This document shows positions 34,064-43,297 of a stretch of 64,000 nucleotides of DNA, in pieces. This DNA comes from Lachnospiraceae bacterium (GTDB lineage: Bacteria > Bacillota > Clostridia > Lachnospirales > Lachnospiraceae). Both the position numbers and the translations under genes were made by a program. The stretch lies in contig JALEKK010000038.1 in the NCBI GenBank assembly GCA_022769005.1, forward strand, positions 1-64,000, given 5' to 3'. Under the pieces are notes generated by a model. It was not told the DNA's origin and made no database searches. It saw only the letters and a program-made list of their open reading frames with translations. Position 1 is the first letter of the stretch; each line of letters opens with the position of its first letter.

Positions 34064-35428
34064 ATGATTAATTTATATGAAGTAACCGAAACCAACAAGA
34101 TGATAGAGCAGGAGAATCTTGATGTTCGAACAATTACGATGGGAATAAATCTCCTTCCGTGTGTTGACGAGGATTTGGATAAAACATGTGAAAATGTCTA
34201 TAACAGAATAGTTTCATATGCAAAGAATCTTGTGAAAACCGGAGATGATATCGGCAGGGATTTCGGTATTCCGGTAGTTAACAAGAGAGTTTCTGTTACA
34301 CCTATTGCTCTTGTAGGATCAAGATGCTGTAATTCGGCTGATGATTTTGTGAAAATTGCCAAAGCTCTTGAGAAAGCGGCGGTTGAAACGGGAGTAAACT
34401 TTATCGGAGGATATTCGGCACTTGTATCTAAGTCAATGACGAAGGCTGACGAGCTTCTTATTCGTTCGATTCCAAAGGCAATGGCCGAAACGGAACATAT
34501 TTGTTCCTCCGTTAATGTAGGCTCAACAAGAACGGGTATCAACATGGATGCGGTAAGATTATTGGGTGAAGTAATCAAGGAAGCGGCTGAGTTAACAAAA
34601 GACAGGGACTCCATAGGATGTGCCAAGATTGTTGTTTTATGTAATGCTCCGGATGATAATCCTTTTATGGCGGGAGCTTTTCACGGAGTTACTGAAACAG
34701 ATGCCGTTATCAATGTCGGTGTAAGCGGTCCGGGTGTTGTTAATCATGCTCTTAAGGCTACAAAGGGCGAGGACTTTAAGGTTCTTTGTGAAACCATTAA
34801 AAAGACGGCATTTAAGATTACAAGAGTAGGACAGTTGGTAGCTGAGGAAGCGGCGGCAAGGCTCGGCGTTCCGTTCGGTATCGTAGACCTTTCGCTTGCT
34901 CCTACCCCTGCAATAGGAGACAGTGTTGCCGAAGTACTTGAAAAGATAGGTCTTGAATGTGTAGGCGCACCCGGAACAACTGCGGCGCTTGCATTACTTA
35001 ACGATCAGGTGAAAAAGGGCGGAGTTATGGCTTCTTCATATGTCGGCGGATTAAGCGGAGCATTTATTCCGGTTTCCGAGGACCAGGGAATGATAAATGC
35101 CGTAGAAAAGGGTTGCTTAACAATCGAAAAGCTTGAAGCCATGACATGTGTTTGCTCGGTCGGACTTGATATGATAGCGATTCCGGGAGATACAAAGGCG
35201 ACAACCATATCAGGTATGATTGCGGATGAGTCGGCAATCGGAATGATTAATCAAAAGACAACGGCTGTCAGAATTATTCCGGTAGCCGGTAAGGGTGTCG
35301 GAGACAATGTAGAATTCGGCGGTTTATTGGGTTATGCTCCTATAATGCCCGTTAATAATTTTGACTGCTCTGAATTTATTAACAGAAGAGGAAGAATTCC
35401 GGCTCCTATTCACAGTTTTAAAAACTGA
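34064..35428 (+). CDS. PFL family protein (DUF711/UPF0210)
   Basis: A 454-residue UPF0210/DUF711 protein, distantly related in fold to pyruvate formate-lyase-like proteins. Recognised segments include [21 protein letters not shown] at the start, [34 protein letters not shown] and [18 protein letters not shown]. The length matches the family. No glycyl-radical motif is seen and the reaction is not known. Its gene is invariably near an ACT protein like the one upstream, suggesting allosteric control by a small metabolite. Confidence 0.9.
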   Translation: MINLYEVTETNKMIEQENLDVRTITMGINLLPCVDEDLDKTCENVYNRIVSYAKNLVKTGDDIGRDFGIPVVNKRVSVTPIALVGSRCCNSADDFVKIAKALEKAAVETGVNFIGGYSALVSKSMTKADELLIRSIPKAMAETEHICSSVNVGSTRTGINMDAVRLLGEVIKEAAELTKDRDSIGCAKIVVLCNAPDDNPFMAGAFHGVTETDAVINVGVSGPGVVNHALKATKGEDFKVLCETIKKTAFKITRVGQLVAEEAAARLGVPFGIVDLSLAPTPAIGDSVAEVLEKIGLECVGAPGTTAALALLNDQVKKGGVMASSYVGGLSGAFIPVSEDQGMINAVEKGCLTIEKLEAMTCVCSVGLDMIAIPGDTKATTISGMIADESAIGMINQKTTAVRIIPVAGKGVGDNVEFGGLLGYAPIMPVNNFDCSEFINRRGRIPAPIHSFKN

Positions 35429-35448
35429 TTTAATAATTACGGAAAAAT

Positions 35449-35512
35449 AAAAAAGGTGAATCGATTTTGATTACATAACAGTGTTATGAACATTATCGAT
35501 TCACCTTTTTTT
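35449..35512. terminator. Bidirectional terminator between the DUF711 gene and tmcAL
   Basis: AAAAAAGGTGAATCGAT pairs with ATCGATTCACCTTTTTT, with an inner ATAACAGTGTTAT hairpin. The minus-strand tmcAL stop codon lies at its right edge. Confidence 0.87.
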
Positions 35513-36914
35513 AAAATGACTCTCCGGTAAAGCCCGATTCGTAAATATATATTCCGCGTTTAAATTCATCCGGCACGTCAATTCCGAATTGTTCTGCAAT
35601 AACAAGATTATATAAATTTGAAGCAAATATATCCTCGGCAAGTATTTCTTCGTTGCCGGCAACCTTAGTTATAATCGGAACGAGACAGTCCTTTTTAATG
35701 GAATTTAAATATTCCCTTCCCTTTTTATTCATTCCGAGAATTCTTATATACGGAACCGTATCGGGTTTACTGTCGAATACAAAAACCTCTCCGTTTGACG
35801 CATCATCAAGATTATCAATGGCCTCATTGTCACGCTTTTTCTTTATACCCAGTAAAATATGTATGAGAGCTCTGGAGACGGCGGTGTATGTAAGAGATTT
35901 ATCCTTTATATTCATTATGGATTCTGTAATTGTTGCTTTGGGTAAATAATTATTGGCAATTCTTCCGGCAAGATTATCACCGATTCCCTCATATTCGCAA
36001 AGTCTCTCAATCAGCTCTTTCTTTTTAAAATTTGTTTCATACATCAGTCTGTTTATTTTATATGCAAGCATTTCTTTAAAATCGTCTATGCCAACAGGCA
36101 TTGCCCGTCCAAAGCTTTCGGACATAATATCCTCTGTTTCGTCCGGTATACTTTCAAATACTTTTTTAAATAAATCATTTCGTATGATTTCATTTAATGA
36201 ATCATCATCCAAATCCGCATTATTTTCTATTGTTGCCATAAGTGCGTCAAGCTGCTCGAATATTTCATTTCTTACGGCAAATGAAGAAGCAAAAGCGGCA
36301 CCGTCGTTTGTTTCGTTAAAAGCTTCGTCGTATGCAAGTCCTGTTCTTTCATAAGTAAAACACTTGATATCATATGCATTTCTTATTACGGATTTAATAT
36401 ATTCTATACCGAGAATATTGTTGGGTGAGGAAAGTAAATTATGAACCTTTTTACCGTCGAAAATGCCCAGGGAAGTTATGGCTGCCTCTCTGGCCGCGGG
36501 ATATGACATACCTGTCTTAAGATTTTCTCTTATTAAATCGCTGAATCCGTCCGGCTCACTGGCAAGAACAGATGCAATTTTTGTTAAAGCGTTGATATTG
36601 CCGGATTCGCTTCCGAAACATATACTGTCAACTCCGAGATAATGGAGTATATCAACAGCACCGGTTGCAAACCCTTCTGCGCTGGCCGTCGCATAGCGAA
36701 CCGGAAGCTCAACAACCAGGTCAACTCCGGAGTTGACGGCGCTTGCCGCACGAAGATATTTGTCCATAACAGCCGGCTCGCCTCTCTGCACAAAGTCACC
36801 GCTCATAACGGAGACGGCAACATCCGCGCCCGAAAGTTCTTTTGACATTTCCAAATGCTTAACATGACCTTTGTGCATGGGATTATATTCTGTGATTAAA
36901 CCTACAGCTTTCAT
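35511..36914 (-). CDS. tmcAL: tRNA(Met) cytidine acetate ligase TmcAL
   Basis: A 467-residue nucleotidyltransferase-fold enzyme (YlbM family) that uses acetate and ATP to acetylate the wobble cytidine of elongator tRNA-Met. The N-terminus VGLITEYNPMHKGHVKHL holds the HxGH motif, and VMSGDFVQRGEPAVMDKYLRA is family-diagnostic. AAGGAG lies ahead of the start. It is divergent from pta-ackA, whose product acetate is its substrate. Its own promoter appears to be at 36958-36985. Confidence 0.9.
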   Translation of the reverse strand: MKAVGLITEYNPMHKGHVKHLEMSKELSGADVAVSVMSGDFVQRGEPAVMDKYLRAASAVNSGVDLVVELPVRYATASAEGFATGAVDILHYLGVDSICFGSESGNINALTKIASVLASEPDGFSDLIRENLKTGMSYPAAREAAITSLGIFDGKKVHNLLSSPNNILGIEYIKSVIRNAYDIKCFTYERTGLAYDEAFNETNDGAAFASSFAVRNEIFEQLDALMATIENNADLDDDSLNEIIRNDLFKKVFESIPDETEDIMSESFGRAMPVGIDDFKEMLAYKINRLMYETNFKKKELIERLCEYEGIGDNLAGRIANNYLPKATITESIMNIKDKSLTYTAVSRALIHILLGIKKKRDNEAIDNLDDASNGEVFVFDSKPDTVPYIRILGMNKKGREYLNSIKKDCLVPIITKVAGNEEILAEDIFASNLYNLVIAEQFGIDVPDEFKRGIYIYESGFTGESF

Positions 36915-36957
36915 ATATAAACTCCTTAAAAAGATTAAATCAAAGTGATAATTTAAT

Positions 36958-36985
36958 GGTATAACAATGTGAATTCCGTTGTCAA
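36958..36985 (-). promoter_or_regulatory. Promoter of tmcAL
   Basis: On the minus strand: TTGACA (36985-36980), 16-base spacer, TATACC (36963-36958), about 44 bases before the start codon. Confidence 0.5.
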
Positions 36986-37081
36986 ACCATAGGATTATAC
37001 TATCACATTATAAGAATAAACATTAACAAATAAATACATATATTTAAAAACCTTAACTACAAACTCATAATGTATAAATAC

Positions 37082-37110
37082 TTGTACAATTTGACTTTTC
37101 ATTATATAAT
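37082..37110 (+). promoter_or_regulatory. Promoter of pta-ackA
   Basis: TTGTAC (37082-37087), 17-base spacer, consensus TATAAT (37105-37110), leaving an ~75-base leader before pta. Confidence 0.65.
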
Positions 37111-37192
37111 TTACGAATATATTTTAAATTTTGCGGCGTGAATTATATTTCGTTTGCGTTGTTTTCTAAATAAAAAGGAGTATGTGTTATAT

Positions 37193-38188
37193 ATGGGTTT
37201 TATTGATCATATTAAGGAACTTGCAAGAAAAGATAAAAAGACAATAATTTTACCGGAATCAATGGATGAAAGAATATATGCGGCAACGGAAACCATATTG
37301 AAGGAAGATATTGCGGACATTATCATCATAGGTACGGAAGAGCAGATTGCCGAACATGGAAAAGGGTATGATATTACGGGTGCAACAATTATTAATCCGT
37401 TTACATATCCTAACAGACAAATGCTTATCGACAAATTTGTGGAGCTCAGATCATCTAAAGGCGTTGATGCGGAAAAAGCAGCTCAGATGATGGATGAAGA
37501 TTATATGTATTATGCATGTTTAATGTGCAAATGCGGATTGGCTGACGGTGTTGTATCCGGGGCATGTCACTCAACTGCCAATACAATAAGACCTTCTCTT
37601 CAGATTATTAAGACAAAGCCGGGAACCGAACTTGTTTCAACTCTTTTCTTCATGGAAACGGTTGTGCCTGAATATGGTCATAACGGAATTTTCTTATTTG
37701 CGGACTGTGCGCTTAATCAGAATCCTACTGCTGAAGAGTTGGCGGTTATTGCTGGAACAAGCGCGGCATCATTTGAAGAATTCATTGACGCAGAGGCAAA
37801 GGTTGCCTTACTTTCATATTCCACATTCGGATCGGCAAAGCATGAAGATGTGGAGAAGGTACAGAATGCGACGGCTATTGCGAAAGAAAAATACCCTGAA
37901 TACGCAATAGACGGAGAATTGCAGTTAGATGCGGCCATTGACGCGGAGGTTGCAAAGATAAAATGCGGCGACAGCAATGTGGCAGGTAAGGCAAATGTTC
38001 TTGTATTCCCAAATCTTGATGCAGGCAATATCGGATATAAATTGGTTCAGAGACTTGGTAAAGCCAATGCGTACGGTCCTTTGCTTCAGGGAACGGCAAT
38101 GCCGGTTAACGACCTGTCAAGAGGTTGCAGCGCATCCGATATCGTAGGCGTGGTTGCACTTACGGTAGTGCAGGCTCAGCATAGTTAA
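37193..38188 (+). CDS. pta: Phosphate acetyltransferase
   Basis: A 331-residue Pta that converts acetyl-CoA and phosphate to acetyl phosphate. It is the short form, with only the catalytic PTA_PTB domain. Motifs include TIILPESMDERIYAAT, GLADGVVSGACHSTANTIRPSLQII and VFPNLDAGNIGYKLVQRLGKANAYGPLLQG. AAGGAG lies 12 bases before ATG 37193. The ackA gene that follows has the same spacing and the same TTATATATG context. Together they make ATP from acetyl-CoA in fermentation. Confidence 0.95.
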   Translation: MGFIDHIKELARKDKKTIILPESMDERIYAATETILKEDIADIIIIGTEEQIAEHGKGYDITGATIINPFTYPNRQMLIDKFVELRSSKGVDAEKAAQMMDEDYMYYACLMCKCGLADGVVSGACHSTANTIRPSLQIIKTKPGTELVSTLFFMETVVPEYGHNGIFLFADCALNQNPTAEELAVIAGTSAASFEEFIDAEAKVALLSYSTFGSAKHEDVEKVQNATAIAKEKYPEYAIDGELQLDAAIDAEVAKIKCGDSNVAGKANVLVFPNLDAGNIGYKLVQRLGKANAYGPLLQGTAMPVNDLSRGCSASDIVGVVALTVVQAQHS

Positions 38189-38213
38189 GTTTTAAGAGGA
38201 GATTAAGTTATAT

Positions 38214-39422
38214 ATGAATATCTTAGTAATAAATTGCGGAAGTTCTTCCCTTAAATACCAGGTTTTCAGAATGGAGGACGAGTTTGTTCTTGCAAAAGGA
38301 TTGGCTGAGCGTATCGGCATCAACGGCTCAAGATTTAAATACAAGCCGCATAACGGTGAGGAAATAGTAATTGAACAGCCTATCAAAAACCATGGTATCG
38401 CCATGGAGCTTATTATTAAGGCTCTTGTAGATAAAGACACGGGTGTATTGGAGAGCTTAAGCGATATCACTGCGGTAGGTCACAGAGTTCTCCACGGAGG
38501 AACTAAGTACAGAGACTGTGCAATCATCACTGAAGATGTTAAAGACGTAATCAGACATCACATTGAACTCGGACCTCTTCATAATCCTGCCAACCTCATA
38601 GGAATAACAAGTGCTGAGGAAAATCTTCCGGGAGTTGTTAATGTAGGTGTATTTGATACGGCATACGGCAACACACTTCCTCCGAAAGCATATTTATATG
38701 CCATTCCGAGAGAATATTATGATAAATATCATGTAAGAAGATACGGATTCCACGGTACTTCGCACAGATTTGTTGCAAAAGAAACAATGGATTTCTTAGG
38801 ATTAGACAGGGATAACTCTAAGATTATCGTATGTCATCTCGGCGGCGGATCCTCTGTTTCAGCCACTCTTAACGGAGAATGTGTTGATACGTCCATGGGA
38901 CGTCCTCCGCTTGAAGGTCTACCGAGGGGTACAAGATCTGGCGATCTCGATCCTGCCATTCTTGAATACATATGCAGAAAAGAGAAGAAGTCAATTCAGG
39001 ATGTTTTGTATGTATTAAATCATAAATCAGGTGTATTCGGCGTTTCAGGCGGACTTTCCAGTGACTTCAGAGACTTAAGAGCCGCTATGGAAAGAGGAGA
39101 TAAGCTTGCTACAGAGACATTGGAGATGTTTACATACAGATTGGCTAAATATATAGGTGCATATACAGCCGCAATGAACGGTGTAGACGCGATTACGTTT
39201 ACTGCAGGCATAGGTGAGAACGCCGAATGGATACGAAGCATGACATGCGAGTACCTGGGATATTTGGGTATCACCATAGATGAAGAAATTAATGCGGATA
39301 CTCACGGAACACCGGCAGTCATATCCACACCGGATTCTAAGGTTAAGGTATGTGTAATCCCTACTAACGAAGAACTTGCCATTGCAAGAGAAATAAAAGC
39401 ACTCCTTGGCAATGAAATATAA
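38214..39422 (+). CDS. ackA: Acetate kinase
   Basis: A 402-residue ASKHA-fold kinase that converts acetyl phosphate and ADP to acetate and ATP. The N-terminal NCGSSSLKYQVF, the catalytic FDTAYGNTLPPKAYLYAIP, HLGGGSSV and the phosphate-binding TAGIGENA are all present, and the length is normal. It is co-transcribed with pta (25-base gap). Acetate made here is also the substrate of TmcAL, encoded divergently upstream. Confidence 0.97.
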   Translation: MNILVINCGSSSLKYQVFRMEDEFVLAKGLAERIGINGSRFKYKPHNGEEIVIEQPIKNHGIAMELIIKALVDKDTGVLESLSDITAVGHRVLHGGTKYRDCAIITEDVKDVIRHHIELGPLHNPANLIGITSAEENLPGVVNVGVFDTAYGNTLPPKAYLYAIPREYYDKYHVRRYGFHGTSHRFVAKETMDFLGLDRDNSKIIVCHLGGGSSVSATLNGECVDTSMGRPPLEGLPRGTRSGDLDPAILEYICRKEKKSIQDVLYVLNHKSGVFGVSGGLSSDFRDLRAAMERGDKLATETLEMFTYRLAKYIGAYTAAMNGVDAITFTAGIGENAEWIRSMTCEYLGYLGITIDEEINADTHGTPAVISTPDSKVKVCVIPTNEELAIAREIKALLGNEI

Positions 39423-39426
39423 TATA

Positions 39427-39455
39427 TTGACATTATATATGTTTAATTATATAAT
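39427..39455 (+). promoter_or_regulatory. Perfect consensus promoter of rpmF
   Basis: TTGACA (39427-39432), exactly 17 bases, TATAAT (39450-39455). It starts 5 bases after the ackA stop and gives rpmF strong, independent expression. Confidence 0.88.
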
Positions 39456-39489
39456 ATGCGATATGTGTTGTCAGAAGGAGGTGTGAAGA

Positions 39490-39672
39490 ATGTCAATTTG
39501 TCCTAAGAATAAGTCATCTAGAGCACGTAGAGACAAGAGAAGAGCTAACTGGAAGATGACTGCTCCGACACTCGTAAGATGTAGTAGATGCGGCGCATTA
39601 ATGACACCTCATAGAGTTTGTTTAACATGCGGAAGCTACAACAAGAAGCAGATCATTGAAGTTGCTGAATAA
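39490..39672 (+). CDS. rpmF: Ribosomal protein bL32
   Basis: A 60-residue large-subunit protein. Basic N-terminus SICPKNKSSRARRDKRRANWKM and a four-cysteine zinc ribbon, CSRC...CLTC, identify the zinc-binding form of L32. The ribosome-binding site AGAAGGAGGTG is very strong. The YceD/DUF177 gene that often lies just upstream of rpmF is missing here; ackA is the neighbour instead. Confidence 0.97.
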   Translation: MSICPKNKSSRARRDKRRANWKMTAPTLVRCSRCGALMTPHRVCLTCGSYNKKQIIEVAE

Positions 39673-39730
39673 TTTTTATTATGGGTTATAATCCATTAAT
39701 AAAAATGGATATAGATATATCCTTGAAACG

Positions 39731-39758
39731 GCTCAGACCAAGCGGTCTGAGCTTTTTT
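39731..39758 (+). terminator. Rho-independent terminator after rpmF
   Basis: GCTCAGACC pairs perfectly with GGTCTGAGC around AAGC, followed by six T. Confidence 0.93.
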
Positions 39759-39895
39759 ATTTTTTAGGACGACTGATTTAAAAGTGTTGTTAAGCAGTAA
39801 AAATGAGAATAATATAACCATATGCATTAAACATAAAACATGCTTCAAAATATGAGAAAGGAGACAGATCAATCTTTTCAAGGTTGAACAATAAT

Positions 39896-40723
39896 ATGAT
39901 AAGTACATTACTTCAGAATGTGAGAGATAATAAACCTTTGGTTCACAATATTACAAATTATGTAACGGTAAATGACTGCGCAAATATTATTCTTGCATCG
40001 GGTGCATCTCCGATAATGGCGGATGATATAGATGAGGTTGAAGAAATTGTAAGTATATGCGACGGACTTAACATTAACATAGGAACATTAAACAAAAGAA
40101 CAATAGAATCAATGATTGCGGCAGGGAAAAAAGCAAATGAACTGAACAAACCCATTGTTTTGGATCCCGTGGGAGCCGGAGCCTCAAAGCTAAGAACAGA
40201 AACAGCAAAAAAACTATTAAATGAGATACATTTTTCTGTTATAAGAGGAAACATTTCGGAAATAAAAACCATCGCCGGTTTAAGTGCCGATACAAAGGGC
40301 GTGGATGCCGGTATTTCCGATATTGTTACTGCTGACGATATTATTCAGTTATCGGATTTTTGCAAATCATTTGCGAAAAAGACAGGCTCCGTTATTGTCG
40401 TTACGGGTGCAATAGATATTATATGTGATGCCGAAAAGGCATACGAAGTAAGAAACGGAAGACCGGAAATGTCATCGGTAACAGGTACCGGATGCCAGTT
40501 ATCGGCGCTGACGGCCGCTTTTATATCCGCAAATACGGACAAGGTGACGGAAGCCTCGCTGGCTGCCGTTTGTATGATGGGATTGGCGGGAGAAATTGCA
40601 TACGAGAGAATGACTGATTTAGACGGTAATTCGTCATACAGAAATTATATTATAGATGCAATTTACAATATGAATTCCGAAAAACTTGATACAGGCTCTA
40701 AATATAAGGAAATTAAAAAATAA
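39896..40723 (+). CDS. thiM: Hydroxyethylthiazole kinase
   Basis: A 275-residue ribokinase-fold enzyme that phosphorylates 4-methyl-5-(2-hydroxyethyl)thiazole for thiamine salvage. PLVHNITNYVTVNDCANIILASGASPIMADD is the ThiM N-terminus, LDPVGAGASKLRTE a core segment, and SVTGTGCQLSALTAAF the anion hole and catalytic region, with cysteine as usual. No thiD, thiE or TPP riboswitch is seen next to it, so regulation is not evident. ATG 39896 is chosen over TTG 39884; its ribosome-binding site (AAGG at 39880-39883) is weak. Confidence 0.93.
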   Translation: MISTLLQNVRDNKPLVHNITNYVTVNDCANIILASGASPIMADDIDEVEEIVSICDGLNINIGTLNKRTIESMIAAGKKANELNKPIVLDPVGAGASKLRTETAKKLLNEIHFSVIRGNISEIKTIAGLSADTKGVDAGISDIVTADDIIQLSDFCKSFAKKTGSVIVVTGAIDIICDAEKAYEVRNGRPEMSSVTGTGCQLSALTAAFISANTDKVTEASLAAVCMMGLAGEIAYERMTDLDGNSSYRNYIIDAIYNMNSEKLDTGSKYKEIKK

Positions 40724-40765
40724 TAATAAACATAAATCATACAAATTTATTTTTTTGTTATAAAA

Positions 40766-40783
40766 ATTGTTAATTGTAACAAT
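40766..40783. promoter_or_regulatory. Palindrome upstream of the flavodiiron protein gene
   Basis: ATTGTTA (40766-40772) and TAACAAT (40777-40783) are exact reverse complements around four bases. The half sites resemble the redox regulator Rex operator (TTGTTA/TAACAA), but the spacing is two bases shorter than the Rex consensus. It could be a site for another regulator of the oxygen-responsive gene that follows. Confidence 0.35.
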
Positions 40784-40880
40784 GACTTTATAAGTTAAAT
40801 ACTATATGATTCTAAAATGTCGGCATTTATTCGAAATAATGGATAACTGTCAAATATACAGAATATAGGAGTATTATAAT

Positions 40881-42068
40881 TTGAGAAAACATATAAAGAA
40901 TAATGTAAGCTGGGTAGGTTTTATCGACTGGGAACTCGAAAAATTTCACGGTGACGATTATTCAACGATGAACGGAAGCAGTCAGAATGCATATCTTATT
41001 GAAGAAGAAAAGACGGTCCTGATAGATACCGTATGGACTCCGCACAGATCCGACTTTGTGGAGAATCTTGAATCGGAAATCGATCTTAACAGGATTGATT
41101 ATATTATTGTAAATCACGGTGAATGCGATCATTCCGGTTCATTGGCATCATTAATGAAAAGAATACCGCATACGCCTATATATTGTACGGCTGCCGCGGT
41201 AAAAAGCTTAGAGGGACAATACGGTAAATCAGGTTGGAATTTTAATATTGTAAAGACGGGTGATGAGCTGGATATAGGTAACGGAAAGAAACTTCGATTT
41301 ATAGAGATGAAAATGCTTCATTGGCCGGATTCCATGGCTGTTTATATGACGGGAGATAATATATTATTTTCAAATGATGCGTTTGGACAGCACTATGCAG
41401 TGGAAGAACTATTCGACGATCTTGCGGACAGTGCCGTCCTTGACGGAGAGGCTCTTAAGTATTATGCCAATATTATTGCCCCATATGCCAATGTGTTGAG
41501 AAAAAAATTGGACGAGCTTAAAAAAATGCAATTGGATATAGATATTATCGCTCCGTCTCACGGGGCCGTATGGAGACAAAATCCAATGCGTATTATTGAG
41601 AAATATGAGCAATGGGCAAATGATTATAAAGAGAATCAAATTGTTGTTGCATATGATACAATGTATGAAGGTACCGCAAAAATTGCAAGAAAAATAGTTG
41701 AAGAAATAAATGAACAGTCACCGGAAACGGTTGTTAAACTTTATAATATATCTAAGTCGGATAAAAATGATGTAATGACGGAGGTCTTTAAATCAAAATC
41801 ATTGATTGTGGGATCGCCGACCATATCTAACAGTATAATATCAGGAGTTGCGGGATGGTTGGAATATTTAAAGCAGCTAAAGCTTAAGAATAAAAGAGGA
41901 GCAGCCTTCGGAAGTTACGGATGGAGCGGAGAATCGGTAAATATTATACAGGATAAATTAAGAGAAGCCGGATTTGATGTTATAGATGAAAATGTAAAAT
42001 CATTATGGAATCCTACCGATGAAGACTTCAATCAGGCAAAAGTCCTTGTTTCATCCATTCTTGCTTAA
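40881..42068 (+). CDS. FprA-family A-type flavoprotein (flavodiiron)
   Basis: A 395-residue cytoplasmic flavodiiron protein. The N-terminal MBL-like domain carries the diiron ligand motif VNHGECDHSGSL and a later WPDSMAVYMTGDNILFSNDAFGQHYA. The C-terminal flavodoxin-like domain (~255-395) binds FMN: VAYDTMYEGTAKIA, GSPTISNSIISG and SYGWSGES. These enzymes reduce O2 to water, or NO to N2O, and protect anaerobes. The start is TTG at 40881, behind ATAGGA and in line with the N-terminus of relatives. No rubredoxin gene is adjacent. Confidence 0.92.
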   Translation: MRKHIKNNVSWVGFIDWELEKFHGDDYSTMNGSSQNAYLIEEEKTVLIDTVWTPHRSDFVENLESEIDLNRIDYIIVNHGECDHSGSLASLMKRIPHTPIYCTAAAVKSLEGQYGKSGWNFNIVKTGDELDIGNGKKLRFIEMKMLHWPDSMAVYMTGDNILFSNDAFGQHYAVEELFDDLADSAVLDGEALKYYANIIAPYANVLRKKLDELKKMQLDIDIIAPSHGAVWRQNPMRIIEKYEQWANDYKENQIVVAYDTMYEGTAKIARKIVEEINEQSPETVVKLYNISKSDKNDVMTEVFKSKSLIVGSPTISNSIISGVAGWLEYLKQLKLKNKRGAAFGSYGWSGESVNIIQDKLREAGFDVIDENVKSLWNPTDEDFNQAKVLVSSILA

Positions 42069-42093
42069 AGATTGGTTCAAAACGGAGTAAATA

Positions 42094-43149
42094 ATGGAAG
42101 AAAACAATCATGTTCACAAGCGCAGAGTACGTTATTCGGGAAGATATCCAAAGAAGTTTGAAGAAAAATATAAGGAACATAATCCCGAAAAATATGCGGA
42201 TACGGTAGCGAGAGTAATTGAAAAAGGCGGAACTCCGGCAGGCATGCATATTTCAATCATGGTGGATGAAATAATTGAGTTTCTTAATATAAAACCCGGG
42301 CAGACGGGCTTGGATGCTACTCTCGGATACGGAGGCCATACCTCCGAGATGTTAAAACAGTTAAACGGCATCGGGCATATTTACGCTCTTGATATAGATC
42401 CGATAGAATCAGAAAAAACAGAGAGAAGGCTTAGAGAAAAGGGCTTCGGAGAAGATGTACTTACGGTTAAGCTTACTAATTTTGCAAACATAGATACAGT
42501 TTCGGAGGAAGCAGGTAAATTTGACTTTATTTTGGCTGATTTGGGAGTTTCTTCAATGCAAATAGACGACCCGGAAAGAGGGTTTTCTTATAAAATCGAT
42601 GCGCCTCTCGATTTAAGAATGAATCCGAATAAAGGCGAAAGTGCCGCAGACAGACTTCTCAATATAACAAAAGATGAATTAATCGGAATGCTTTTGGAAA
42701 ATGCGGATGAGCCGTATGCGGAAGAAATTGCCGAAGAAGTATTCAGGAGAAAAAGAAACGGAACTCCCGTAAGGACAACTGCTGATTTACGGCATTCAAT
42801 TGAAGATGCTTTATCTCTTTTACCTAAAGATGAACGAACGGAAAACATAAAAAAATCCTGTCAGAGAACATTTCAGGCATTGAGGATAGATGTTAACAGT
42901 GAATTTGAAGTGTTATATGATTTTCTTGAAAAACTTCCTTTTGTTCTTAAACCAAACGGAAGAGTTGCCGTTTTAACATTTCATTCAGGAGAAGACAGAC
43001 TTGTAAAAAAGGCTTTCAGGGACGGTAAAAGAAACGGCCTTTACAGTGATATTTCGGAAAATATCATAAGACCGTCCGCCGATGAATGCAGAAGAAACGT
43101 AAGAGCTAAGTCTACTAAAATGCGTTGGGCAATAAGAAGTGATTATTAA
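42094..43149 (+). CDS. RsmH/MraW-like 16S rRNA methyltransferase paralogue with N-terminal extension
   Basis: A 351-residue SAM methyltransferase of the RsmH family (N4-methylation of C1402 in 16S rRNA is the canonical reaction). SAM motif I is LDATLGYGGHT, then FILADLGVSSMQIDDPERGFSY, DLRMNPNKGESAAD, and the C-terminal SQ-type QRTFQALRIDVNSE and FHSGEDRLVKKAFR. The first ~55 residues (RVRYSGRYPKKFEEKYKE and on) are absent from ordinary RsmH, and the normal HxPVLL-type start is replaced by GMHISIMVDEII. It is not next to ftsL or pbp genes of a division cluster, so a second copy with a distinct role is likely. Confidence 0.83.
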   Translation: MEENNHVHKRRVRYSGRYPKKFEEKYKEHNPEKYADTVARVIEKGGTPAGMHISIMVDEIIEFLNIKPGQTGLDATLGYGGHTSEMLKQLNGIGHIYALDIDPIESEKTERRLREKGFGEDVLTVKLTNFANIDTVSEEAGKFDFILADLGVSSMQIDDPERGFSYKIDAPLDLRMNPNKGESAADRLLNITKDELIGMLLENADEPYAEEIAEEVFRRKRNGTPVRTTADLRHSIEDALSLLPKDERTENIKKSCQRTFQALRIDVNSEFEVLYDFLEKLPFVLKPNGRVAVLTFHSGEDRLVKKAFRDGKRNGLYSDISENIIRPSADECRRNVRAKSTKMRWAIRSDY

Positions 43150-43154
43150 TATTT

Positions 43155-43203
43155 AAAAAGTATCCCGCAGTCATATTTTTAAATGACAAAGGGGTGCTTT
43201 TTT
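43155..43203 (+). terminator. Terminator after the RsmH-like gene
   Basis: AAAAG-TAT-CCC pairs with GGGGTGCTTTT, with inner GTCAT/ATGAC arms, followed by T residues. Confidence 0.75.
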
Positions 43204-43297
43204 ATTATTCTTTTTTTGATAAATAAGTTTTACTTACTGTATTAAATACATTGTCTAATGTATAATTTAAAAATAATGTTTAATACGGAGAATTATT

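Noticed and set aside
39673..39895. TPP riboswitch before thiM
   Set aside because: No CUGAGA or ACC-CUGAU-type thi-box sequences could be found.
40766..40783. Canonical Rex site before fprA
   Set aside because: The half-sites are right, but the spacing is two bases too short.
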